From positions 1 to 6,421 of the forward strand of contig CALAUZ010000154.1 in the NCBI GenBank assembly GCA_937892105.1: DNA of 6,421 bases, read 5' to 3'. Shown here piece after piece: positions 1-6,421 of the stretch. Under the pieces are notes generated by a model. It was not told the DNA's origin, ran no database searches, and worked only from the letters and a program-made list of their open reading frames with translations. Source of the DNA: an uncultured Fretibacterium sp. (GTDB lineage Bacteria > Synergistota > Synergistia > Synergistales > Aminobacteriaceae). The position numbers and the translations under genes were made by a program. How positions within the stretch are numbered: position 1 is the first letter of the stretch; the number at the start of each line of letters is the position of its first letter.

Positions 1-1543
1 GTGCAGGGTTGCCTGTCGCAGTTCCGCCGTCAAGTTCGCAGCTTATCGTGTACGTTGTCAGGGTGAGCGTCCCAGTAACCTCAACATCATTTTCAGGCAT
101 AATGAATGTATTTCCATCAATTGCCACATCGTTCACCTTGAAGACTCCCGTATAACCTGCCGGAGCTGACAGCGTTACAGTCTCGCCGGGTACTGCCCGT
201 GTTTTGTCGGCTGTTATACCCGTACCTGAAAGTGTTACTGCATACGTCTTCGCCCTCAGTGTTTTTCCGGCAAGCCCAGAAGTGTCAGAAATTTCCCCGC
301 TGTATTCGTTCGTTCCGTCAGTGAGAGTACAGCCATCAATGACCGTAAGCGTGTCCGTCTCGCGGTTCTTCTTGTACATGGCCGCAATGATGAAGCTGTC
401 TGAGTCAGTGAAGCCGATGTTTATCGGGTAGCCTTCTGCTGTGGCAATACCCTTAGTGTTGGCAGTAATCTGCCCGCCCGTTATGGTTAGTGCGTTATTG
501 CTCTCGCCGTTGCATTGAATGTCACAATCGTATTGAGTTTTGTTGGTTGCAGCTGCCGTAACTATTCCGCCGCTTATGGCCAGTGCATTTTCGGCAAACA
601 GTCCGTAATAAAGTCCCGTTGCGTTTACAGTTCCGCCGCTTATGGTCAAGTTGTTCGTTGAGATGCCGCTACTAGTCGTCCCTGTTGCAGTGATTGTCCC
701 GCCGCTTATGGTCACGAAGCTATCACTATTACCGGAAGTAGTGTATAAAGCAAAGTTTTTTGCTGAGAGAGTTACTGTGCCTCCCGTCTGAGTGTATGAG
801 GCTATATCTGAGATTGCCCTTCCCAGACTGCTTCCTACTATAAGTGAGCCTTCTCCGCTGACAGTGAGTGAGCCTAAGTCGTTGCAGCCGTCAATTCCGT
901 AAGTGTTAGATTGGGTTATATTCACTGACATTGTCGCGCCTTCTGAGAGAATGAGTTTTACGTTCCCTGCGAGCCTGACTGTCTGGGTAAATGTGATGTC
1001 TTTGTTCACAACGTAATATCCGCCTGAAAGAGGGGCTGTTTCGTTGCCAGTGAGTTCTATGGGAGACTCTAATGTTCCCCCTGCCAGTCCTTGTTCGATT
1101 GTAGCAGTAATAACGGTTATAGCTATTGAGGTTATGCTCTCGTCGTCAGGAACTGTGAACGTTACTGTGTTTCCGTTGAAATCAACGTTGGAGAAGAATA
1201 ATTCAACGACATCATTACTTTTTTGCATTTCCGCTCTCACTTGCAGTTCCAGAAATACATAGCCCTCATCAGGTGTTAAAGTGATGGTAACTGTTTCACC
1301 TTTTGCGGCTTCTTGCGGGGTAACAGAATACGTCCCGTGTTCTGTGAAGTTGGAATTATCATCGAAAGCTATGGTGATTGGGATTTTGTCGCCGTCCGCC
1401 CATGCTATCCCCCAATAACTCCAACTCCCAGCGAGAATAACAAGAGCCATTGCGAAAATTAACGCGGCATATTGCATGAACCGTGAGAAGCCAGTGCGTG
1501 AAGTGCGATAGGTGATGAGTGAGGCAGTGTCAGGATTTCTCAT
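1..1543 (-). CDS. Secreted repeat surface protein, beta-helix plus InlB-type repeats (3' end outside window)
   Basis: The frame is open from an ATG at 1543 down to base 1 with no stop, giving 514 residues of an unfinished protein. Residues 1-22 are a basic N-region, about 25-39 a hydrophobic core, and AWA-D at 47-50 a likely signal peptidase I site, so export is expected. Residues about 55-146 resemble a divergent InlB-type beta domain (KGETVTITLTPDEGY). Residues about 160-405 carry a ladder of T-I-S-G-G-T-V-T-A-T motifs centred near 254, 281, 303, 325 and 356, typical of parallel beta-helix, carbohydrate-binding-type domains of gut bacteria. Residues about 433-496 are another InlB-like repeat with the usual MPENDVEVT ending. 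YTISCELDGGTATGNP at 498-513 opens a Listeria-Bacteroides (Flg_new) repeat. The role is inferred as adhesion or glycan binding at the cell surface; no catalytic motif is visible. The anchor must lie in the missing C-terminus. ATG 1543 is chosen because AAAGGA lies 11 nt upstream; Met23 has no such site. Confidence 0.85.
   Translation of the reverse strand, partial: MRNPDTASLITYRTSRTGFSRFMQYAALIFAMALVILAGSWSYWGIAWADGDKIPITIAFDDNSNFTEHGTYSVTPQEAAKGETVTITLTPDEGYVFLELQVRAEMQKSNDVVELFFSNVDFNGNTVTFTVPDDESITSIAITVITATIEQGLAGGTLESPIELTGNETAPLSGGYYVVNKDITFTQTVRLAGNVKLILSEGATMSVNITQSNTYGIDGCNDLGSLTVSGEGSLIVGSSLGRAISDIASYTQTGGTVTLSAKNFALYTTSGNSDSFVTISGGTITATGTTSSGISTNNLTISGGTVNATGLYYGLFAENALAISGGIVTAAATNKTQYDCDIQCNGESNNALTITGGQITANTKGIATAEGYPINIGFTDSDSFIIAAMYKKNRETDTLTVIDGCTLTDGTNEYSGEISDTSGLAGKTLRAKTYAVTLSGTGITADKTRAVPGETVTLSAPAGYTGVFKVNDVAIDGNTFIMPENDVEVTGTLTLTTYTISCELDGGTATGNPA
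555..720 (-). repeat. Tandem 66-bp coding repeats of the beta-helix ladder
   Basis: On the plus strand the 16-mer CCGCCGCTTATGGYCA occurs at 567-582, 633-648 and 699-714, exactly 66 bp apart. A weaker relative lies near 474-490. Each encodes the minus-strand residues for (T/A)-I-S-G-G, so one unit is 22 residues, about one beta-helix coil. DNA identity is high only across the ISGG core; the rest of each unit has diverged. This suggests old duplication with selection on the core rather than recent amplification. Confidence 0.8.
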
Positions 1544-1554
1544 CGTTGAGTCAG

Positions 1555-1560
1555 TCCTTT
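1555..1560 (-). promoter_or_regulatory. Ribosome binding site of the surface protein gene
   Basis: The minus strand reads AAAGGA here, 11 nt before the ATG at 1543. It supports that start over the internal Met23 codon at 1477, which has no purine-rich site upstream. Confidence 0.6.
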
Positions 1561-1583
1561 CCGTGAGATTTTCCAATGAGAAG

Positions 1584-1613
1584 ATTATTGCATAGTTTTG
1601 GGGAGTGTTTCAA
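1584..1613 (-). promoter_or_regulatory. Predicted sigma70-type promoter for the surface protein gene
   Basis: On the minus strand, TTGAAA (1613-1608) is followed by an 18-nt spacer and AATAAT (1589-1584). A TG dinucleotide one base before the -10 makes it an extended -10. Transcription would begin near 1577, leaving a leader of about 34 nt. The assignment is from consensus matching only. Confidence 0.55.
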
Positions 1614-1624
1614 CGGGGGTAGAG

Positions 1625-1663
1625 TGCCATTCACGAAAAATTGATACCATTCACGAAAGATTG
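1625..1663. repeat. Two-copy 19-bp direct repeat, candidate operator between divergent promoters
   Basis: Bases 1625-1643 and 1645-1663 match at 17 of 19 positions, both containing CCATTCACGAAA, and repeat with a 20-bp period (about two helical turns). The pair lies outside any gene, between the -35 boxes of the leftward (1608-1613) and rightward (1682-1687) promoters. The second copy ends 18 bp before the cstA -35, where an activator would usually bind. Same-face direct repeats of this layout are used by LytTR response regulators, and LytTR systems are known to control CstA-family genes in Escherichia coli. The link to that family here is an inference. Confidence 0.6.
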
Positions 1664-1681
1664 TCCCTAAAGAGGCAAAGT

Positions 1682-1710
1682 TTGACAGAAAATTTTGACG
1701 GTGCTATATT
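1682..1710 (+). promoter_or_regulatory. Strong predicted sigma70-type promoter of cstA
   Basis: TTGACA at 1682-1687 is a perfect -35. A 17-nt spacer leads to TATATT at 1705-1710, five of six matches to the -10 consensus. Transcription would start near 1717, giving a leader of about 37 nt. Because this start lies downstream of the in-frame ATG at 1598, it rules that codon out as the translation start of cstA. Confidence 0.75.
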
Positions 1711-1734
1711 CCGTAAAATTTTTCACCGTAACGA

Positions 1735-1742
1735 AAGAAGGA
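1735..1742 (+). promoter_or_regulatory. Ribosome binding site of cstA
   Basis: AAGAAGGA at 1735-1742 is a purine-rich Shine-Dalgarno candidate 11 nt before the ATG at 1754. It decides the start in favour of 1754. Confidence 0.6.
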
Positions 1743-1753
1743 ATGTATACAAT

Positions 1754-3436
1754 ATGAACGGTTTAACTCTCGTGGGAATTGCAGTAGTCGTTCTCGTCCT
1801 GGCATACCTGCTCTATGGCCGCTGGCTCGTGAAAACATGGGGCATTGACGAGACCGCAAAAACTCCCGCATACCGTTTCGAGGACGGACAGGATTACGTT
1901 CCTGCCTCACGCTTCACAGTATTCTCCCATCAGTTCAACTCAATCACAGGTGCAGGCCCTGTAACAGGCCCGATAATTGCGGCAATGTTCGGGTGGCTTC
2001 CTGCGTTTTTGTGGCTGCTTGTCGGGGGAGTATTCTTTGGAGCGGTTCAGGATTTCACGGCGTTATATGCTTCCGTCAAGAACGAGGGAAAGTCTATGGG
2101 TCTCATCATTGAGCGTTACATCGGCAAGACGGGGCGTAAACTCTTTCTCATGTTCTGCTGGTTATTCACGCTTCTGGTAATCGCGGCATTTGCAGACATT
2201 CTTGCGGGAACGTTCAACGGTTTCACGAAGGACGGCGGGCAGAATGTACCAGGTGCGGCGGCGGCTTCAATCTCAATGATATACATCTTCGTTGCAATGG
2301 TCTTCGGAGTGTTCATGAAGTTCTACAAGGGCGGCGAACTCTCAAAGTTCATTGTTGGAGTTGTTCTTGTTGTTGCGATGTTATGGGCAGGTATTGCCAA
2401 CCCGTTATACTACAATGCGCAGACGTGGCGTTATGTTGTATTTGCGTACTGTTTTGTCGCGTCAGTACTGCCCATGTGGCTGTTGAAGCACCCCCGCGAT
2501 TATTTGAGCGTTTTCCTGCTTCTGGGAATGATATTCGGAGGTGCGATAGGAATAATCGTTGCGAACCCGGAAATTCAGATGCCGATGTTTGTGGGTTGGA
2601 CGGTAAAGAACCAGCCGTTGTTCCCAATACTGTTCATCACGATAGCATGTGGAGCTGTCTCGGGATTTCACAGCCTGGTATCTTCTGGTACATCGTCAAA
2701 ATCAATCTCCAATGAGCGCGACATGCTGACGGTTGGCTATGGAGCAATGCTGGTTGAGACACTGCTGGGTGTTGTATCACTTGTTATTGCGTGTTCAGCG
2801 GCACAGGGCGGCGGACTTCCTACGGGTACACCGTTCCAGATTTTCGGGAATGCAGTTGGCGGTTTCTTCACAATGTTCGGACTTCCGGTTCATATTTCGA
2901 CATGCATAATCATGATGTGCGTATCGGCACTTGCAATGACGACGATAGACGCTGTAACCCGTATCGGCAGAATGTCATGGCAGGAGTTTTTTGCGCCTTC
3001 AGAAGGAGAGGAACAGGGTATACTTGTGAAGTTCATAACGAACAGCTATGTTGCTACGGTTATCACGCTGGTACTGGCGTATGCTTTATGCCTTGCGGGG
3101 TATGCGAGCATATGGCCGTTGTTCGGAGCTGCCAACCAGCTTCTATCGGCATTGGTGCTGACGGCTCTTGCGGTATTCCTGAGAGTTACGGGGCGCAAAG
3201 GGTGGGTGTTGTATGTACCGATGACGTTTATGTTTGTGGTTACGATGACGGCACTTGTTATCAGCGTCTACAACATTGTCCTGAAACTTGGAGCAGGAAA
3301 CTTTGTGTTCATGGTTGACGGATTACAGCTGATTATCGCGTTGGCACTTATGACGCTTGCGGTGCTTGTGGTCTCGAACTGCTGGAAGGAATTGTTCTCC
3401 GCAAAGATAAGGGATAACACAGCTACAGCCCACTAA
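1754..3436 (+). CDS. cstA: CstA-family carbon starvation protein, pyruvate/peptide carrier
   Basis: This is a 560-residue polytopic inner-membrane protein of the CstA family, whose characterised members import pyruvate or peptides, some as proton symporters, when preferred carbon runs out. The family pattern is clear: a first membrane helix at 4-21, then YGRWL, TPAYRFEDGQDYVPA (37-51), GAGPVTGP (66-73), GWLPAFLW (80-87), GAVQDF (96-101), and the second conserved block CGAVSGFHSLVSSGTSSKS beginning at 299. Hydrophobic segments continue to a last helix near the C-terminus. It is shorter than the roughly 700-residue enterobacterial CstA and BtsT, in line with the compact forms of many anaerobes. 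The frame stays open upstream to an ATG at 1598, but the extra 52 residues are polar, unlike the family, and precede the predicted transcription start. It has its own promoter and terminator, so it is probably monocistronic. Pyruvate versus peptide cannot be settled from sequence. Confidence 0.93.
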   Translation: MNGLTLVGIAVVVLVLAYLLYGRWLVKTWGIDETAKTPAYRFEDGQDYVPASRFTVFSHQFNSITGAGPVTGPIIAAMFGWLPAFLWLLVGGVFFGAVQDFTALYASVKNEGKSMGLIIERYIGKTGRKLFLMFCWLFTLLVIAAFADILAGTFNGFTKDGGQNVPGAAAASISMIYIFVAMVFGVFMKFYKGGELSKFIVGVVLVVAMLWAGIANPLYYNAQTWRYVVFAYCFVASVLPMWLLKHPRDYLSVFLLLGMIFGGAIGIIVANPEIQMPMFVGWTVKNQPLFPILFITIACGAVSGFHSLVSSGTSSKSISNERDMLTVGYGAMLVETLLGVVSLVIACSAAQGGGLPTGTPFQIFGNAVGGFFTMFGLPVHISTCIIMMCVSALAMTTIDAVTRIGRMSWQEFFAPSEGEEQGILVKFITNSYVATVITLVLAYALCLAGYASIWPLFGAANQLLSALVLTALAVFLRVTGRKGWVLYVPMTFMFVVTMTALVISVYNIVLKLGAGNFVFMVDGLQLIIALALMTLAVLVVSNCWKELFSAKIRDNTATAH

Positions 3437-3447
3437 AAATAATATTA

Positions 3448-3480
3448 ACCCTCCCCAACGAAACATCAGGGAGGGTGTTT
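3448..3480. terminator. Rho-independent terminator between convergent genes, possibly bidirectional
   Basis: ACCCTCCC (3448-3455) pairs perfectly with GGGAGGGT (3469-3476) around a 13-nt loop. On the plus strand GTTTT follows, ending cstA 12 nt past its stop. On the minus strand the stem is followed by TAATATTATTTTT, so the same hairpin could end the ABC transporter transcript, whose last stop is at 3490-3492. It is the only structure in the 53-bp gap. Confidence 0.8.
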
Positions 3481-3489
3481 TATGGCCGT

Positions 3490-4431
3490 TTAAGATTTCG
3501 AGTCGGGTGATTTCGTTGCGGCAACAAGAAGAAGCACAATGAATATCCCCTGTATCAGCCTCTGTCCTCCAATACTTATTCTTGCGGCATTAAGGAACGT
3601 TGACATCAGCGTCATCATGAACGCACCGATACACACAGCGATGATGTTAGACTTTCCGCCGGCAGCATTAGTCCCGCCAACAAAACATGCGGCAATCGAG
3701 GGCAGAAAATATGTTGTGCCTAAATCCTGGTTCGCTCCCCCGCAATATGCAACATTCAGCGCACCCGCAAGACCGCATAACGCTCCATTAATCACGAATG
3801 CTGTAATCACCGTCCTGTTCACGCTTATTCCCGCAAGACGCGCCGCATCTCGTTTCTGTCCCACAGCGTGAAGGTTCATTCCGTATTTTGTCCGGTACAG
3901 AACAAACCACAGGACCACCGCTATAATCAGCACGGTTAATGTCATCATGTTCAGGCCGAAAATGTCCGAGTTCGTGAAGTCAACGAATGAAGCATTCGGG
4001 GAATTTGCAAACTTGTTGGAGACCAGCAGAATTATCGTGTAATACAGATAGCCGGTCGCCATTGTCGTAATCATGGCGTGAATGTTAAGGAAAACGTTTA
4101 TCCCCGCGTTCACAAGTCCGCAAAGCATTCCAGTGATTATCGCACCGGAAAGCCCAAGAATGATACTGTGCCTCATAAGTTCACATGAAACATAGGCCGT
4201 CAATGTCAGAATGTATTTCTGCGAGATGTCTATTGCACCGTTACCGCTTGTTACGACTATCATCTGCGCCATTCCAAGAAGCATGGCAAAAACACACAGC
4301 TTCAGTCCGGAAGTTATAACGCGCATGTTCACGTTCCCGGAGACAAAGCATATCAGCACGTAGAGTATTATGCTTCCGGCAAGAGGCCACATTACAGGGC
4401 TTGTGATAATATCCTTCAGGCTCTTCCTCAT
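3490..4431 (-). CDS. CUT2-family sugar ABC transporter permease (RbsC-like)
   Basis: This 313-residue integral membrane protein is of the usual length for a ribose-type (RbsC, YtfT, YjfF) permease. Features seen are a run of hydrophobic helices from about residue 15, GAIDIS near 65-70 (the counterpart of the family's G-x-DLS-x-G), GQKRDAARLAGISV near 190-205 (the cytoplasmic loop that meets the ATPase), and a GG-x-N-A-A-GG segment near 254-260. It would form half of the membrane channel, paired with the permease half of the upstream fusion protein, which is clearly different in sequence. The ATG at 4431 shares its A with the upstream TAA (TAATG), and GAGG lies 4 nt before it inside the upstream gene, so translation is coupled. 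The substrate is not predictable; a pentose, galactofuranose or AI-2-like ligand is possible. Confidence 0.9.
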   Translation of the reverse strand: MRKSLKDIITSPVMWPLAGSIILYVLICFVSGNVNMRVITSGLKLCVFAMLLGMAQMIVVTSGNGAIDISQKYILTLTAYVSCELMRHSIILGLSGAIITGMLCGLVNAGINVFLNIHAMITTMATGYLYYTIILLVSNKFANSPNASFVDFTNSDIFGLNMMTLTVLIIAVVLWFVLYRTKYGMNLHAVGQKRDAARLAGISVNRTVITAFVINGALCGLAGALNVAYCGGANQDLGTTYFLPSIAACFVGGTNAAGGKSNIIAVCIGAFMMTLMSTFLNAARISIGGQRLIQGIFIVLLLVAATKSPDSKS

Positions 4432-6421
4432 TATGCCTCACGCTCCCTTCTGCGCATTATGAATTTCAGGGCAAGCACCGAGATTAATATCATGCCTATG
4501 ATTGCGGTCTGATAGTTTGAGTTCATCTTCATGGCCGTCAAAAGCGAGTTAATCAGGTTCATAACAACCGCCGCCATTACAACCCCCAAAGGTACCGGCA
4601 CTCCTCCCAACATCTCACAGCCTCCAAGTATAACCGTAGCAATCGACATCATGTTATAGTTCACCGAACTGTTAGCGTCAGCACCATTGCAGGTTGACGT
4701 GTAGGCCATTCCGGCAAGGACAACAAAAAGTCCCGCCAATGCATAAGCCGTAACCTTCGCGGTCAAACAGCTCCACCCCGAACGCCCCACAGATTGAACA
4801 TTGTTGCCTATTCCCCTGAGAATTACGCCGTATCTGCACCGGTATAGTACGTACCAGCATATTATTCCTGAGACAGCCGCAATGATTATCGGGAACGGCA
4901 CGAAAGGAGACCTGTACTTCAGGAAGTCAGCTATCCATTTCGGGCAAGAACCGCCGGGTGTCGGGCAGACCATCAACGCCAGTCCATACCACACAAACTG
5001 CGCTCCCATCGTAACGACAATCGCGGGTATTCTTCGTGTCTGGATCAGTGCCGCCATCGCCATATATGACGCTATGAACAGGATTAACCCGCCAAGTCCC
5101 AGCCATATATTACCAGTAAGCCATATAGCAGTTATACAGTTCACGAGGCCAATGGAGTAACCGTTGCCCATGTCAACATCACCGCACATCACTATGAACA
5201 TCTGCCCTAATGCCGCGAATACAAGAGGAAGTGTCGAACTCATCTTCATTCTGAGACCGAGATACGTCATTAAACGCGGGTTTATTGCAACGTTTGCGGC
5301 GAAAATCAGTATCAGCGTTACGAATGGCAGCATCCATGGGGCTGACATGAGGCGGCTGAATACACCCCTGCTTTTCTCCTGAATATTCTTTCTTCCAGTA
5401 TCAATGAATGAGGCAGCAACTATCTCCGGCACTGTTATATTCTCACCCTTCAGCTCGCGGGTAATCTGGCCGTCCCTCATGACGTAAACGCGGTCGCAAA
5501 TCTCCATTTCCCTGTCTTCTGTCGAGTAAAGTATCACGGATTTCCCCATGTCTCTTACTTCTTCGAGAAGGCGATAGATGTCCTGTTTCGTGCCAATGTC
5601 AACGCCTGCTGTAGGGTCATTCAGTATGATTATGTCGGCTTCAGACGCAATACCCCTCGCAATTAAAGCCTTCTGCTGGTTTCCGCCTGACAGCGACATT
5701 ATGTTGCTCTTTATGCCTTCTGCCCTGAATTTGAGTTTGTCATACCAGTATTGCGCTGAGTTATCCGCTTTCTTGTTGTCAATTAGGATTTTCCCCTTCA
5801 CCCTGTCAAGGTTTGCAATGAGAATGTTGTCCCTTATGTGCCAGAAATGAAACACTCCCTCGCGTGCCCTGTCTCCAGAAATATAAGCTATATCACCGTT
5901 AAGCTGTATTTCAGGCCGTCCCTTCTTTCTCGCTGAATACACAGCCTGCAGCAACTCCTGCTGACCTGAGCCGGCAAGCCCCGAAATCCCTATAATCTCG
6001 CCTTTCTTCAGAGTAATATTGATATCACGGAGCTGCTTAGTGTTAAGACCGGTAATCTTCAACATGTCAGGGTTTGCGGACAAGTCGCGGAAGTTTCTTG
6101 CATTAGCGGCGGAAGTACCTCCCATCGCAGAAACTATTTCCTCCTGCGTAACTTCATCGGCGTAAAATTCCCCGTTATTGTGTCCGTTGCTGAGGAGAAT
6201 TATGCGGTCAGATACCTTCTTTATCTCGTCCAGTTTGTGAGAGATGTATATAACCGCTATACCCTTTGCGCTGAGTTCATGAACAATATTATGGAGCTGT
6301 CCTGCCTTGTCCGATGATAACGCGCTTGTAGGTTCATCGAGGATTAACAGCTTGAGATTGTCGGACATTAGTGTCTTGCAGATTTCGACTTCCTGAGTTG
6401 TACAATCATGTTGAATATTAA
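4431..6421 (-). CDS. Fused CUT2 sugar ABC transporter: tandem ATPase plus permease (5' end outside window)
   Basis: The frame is open to the right edge, so the Met at 6368 is internal; 17 further codons precede it. Numbering from that Met, residues 1-85 are the end of the first nucleotide-binding domain (Walker B LLILDEPTSAL at 7-17, H-loop His44). Residues about 103-320 are the second NBD, with a degenerate Walker A GLAGSGQQE (130-138), signature LSGGNQQK (226-233), Walker B IIILNDPTAGVD (246-257), and STE (282-284) where the H-loop would be. After a short basic linker (325-340), residues about 345-640 form a complete RbsC-like permease with DVDMGNG and VILGGCEMLGG. RbsA-type ATPases and their permeases are normally separate proteins, so this is an in-frame fusion with no stop between. 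It energises and forms half the channel of a sugar importer, working with the permease at 3490-4431. About 140 N-terminal residues, including the first Walker A, and the binding-protein gene probably lie beyond 6421. Confidence 0.9.
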   Translation of the reverse strand, partial: NIQHDCTTQEVEICKTLMSDNLKLLILDEPTSALSSDKAGQLHNIVHELSAKGIAVIYISHKLDEIKKVSDRIILLSNGHNNGEFYADEVTQEEIVSAMGGTSAANARNFRDLSANPDMLKITGLNTKQLRDINITLKKGEIIGISGLAGSGQQELLQAVYSARKKGRPEIQLNGDIAYISGDRAREGVFHFWHIRDNILIANLDRVKGKILIDNKKADNSAQYWYDKLKFRAEGIKSNIMSLSGGNQQKALIARGIASEADIIILNDPTAGVDIGTKQDIYRLLEEVRDMGKSVILYSTEDREMEICDRVYVMRDGQITRELKGENITVPEIVAASFIDTGRKNIQEKSRGVFSRLMSAPWMLPFVTLILIFAANVAINPRLMTYLGLRMKMSSTLPLVFAALGQMFIVMCGDVDMGNGYSIGLVNCITAIWLTGNIWLGLGGLILFIASYMAMAALIQTRRIPAIVVTMGAQFVWYGLALMVCPTPGGSCPKWIADFLKYRSPFVPFPIIIAAVSGIICWYVLYRCRYGVILRGIGNNVQSVGRSGWSCLTAKVTAYALAGLFVVLAGMAYTSTCNGADANSSVNYNMMSIATVILGGCEMLGGVPVPLGVVMAAVVMNLINSLLTAMKMNSNYQTAIIGMILISVLALKFIMRRREREA

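Noticed and set aside
567..714. Evenly spaced 16-mers that could suggest a CRISPR-like array
   Set aside because: The 66-bp period equals 22 codons of a continuous protein frame and the intervening sequence encodes the same repeat unit, so these are protein repeats.
1725..1739. A possible third copy of the operator repeat (ACCGTAACGAAAGAA)
   Set aside because: It needs a one-base gap to align, is out of phase with the other two, and overlaps the cstA ribosome binding site, which explains its purine-rich half.
2791..3318. A 175-codon open frame on the plus strand inside cstA
   Set aside because: It overlaps conserved CstA coding in another frame. Its product is rich in Cys, Arg and Tyr, without domain features or a ribosome binding site, so it is a shadow frame.
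4801..5160. A 119-codon open frame on the plus strand opposite the fusion gene
   Set aside because: It lies antisense to the permease half, which has clear family motifs; there is no promoter or recognisable product.
6366..6368. Met codon at 6368 as the start of the ATPase-permease protein
   Set aside because: The upstream residues (QEVEICKTL) match the conserved helix before Walker B in this ATPase family and the frame is open to the window edge, so this Met is internal.

Overview
This window looks like part of a bacterial chromosome, probably from an anaerobic gut or rumen organism. The surface-protein repeat style, a short-form CstA carrier and a ribose-type ABC importer would fit a Synergistetes-like or Firmicutes-like genome. 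No rRNA or marker gene is present, so this placement is only a guess. Three complete or partial transcription units fill almost all of the sequence, with no mobile element, tRNA, rRNA or CRISPR array.

Left region (1-1543, minus strand): the first 514 residues of a secreted surface protein whose 3' end lies beyond base 1. It has a signal peptide, a ladder of repeats of the form ITISGGTVTATG that predicts a parallel beta-helix, and the beginning of InlB-like B-repeats.

Divergent intergenic region (1544-1753): this region holds a promoter for each neighbour. The leftward promoter is TTGAAA-18-AATAAT with an extended -10. The rightward promoter is TTGACA-17-TATATT. Between the two -35 boxes lies a tandem 19-bp repeat with a 20-bp period, a good operator candidate.

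Centre (1754-3436, plus strand): a 560-residue CstA-family carrier (carbon starvation protein A; pyruvate or peptide uptake). It ends at a perfect 8-bp stem terminator in the 53-bp gap between convergent genes.

Right region (3490-6421, minus strand): two genes of a CUT2 (ribose/galactofuranose-type) sugar importer. The upstream one is a fusion of a tandem-NBD ATPase and a membrane permease, cut by the right edge. The downstream one is a second, different permease that overlaps it by one base (TAATG). With an unseen substrate-binding protein, these two polypeptides could make a whole transporter: one tandem ATPase and two unlike permease subunits. Motifs predict one active and one degenerate ATP site. 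I found no defence system or other clearly new system; the ATPase-permease fusion and the repeat operator are the most unusual items.
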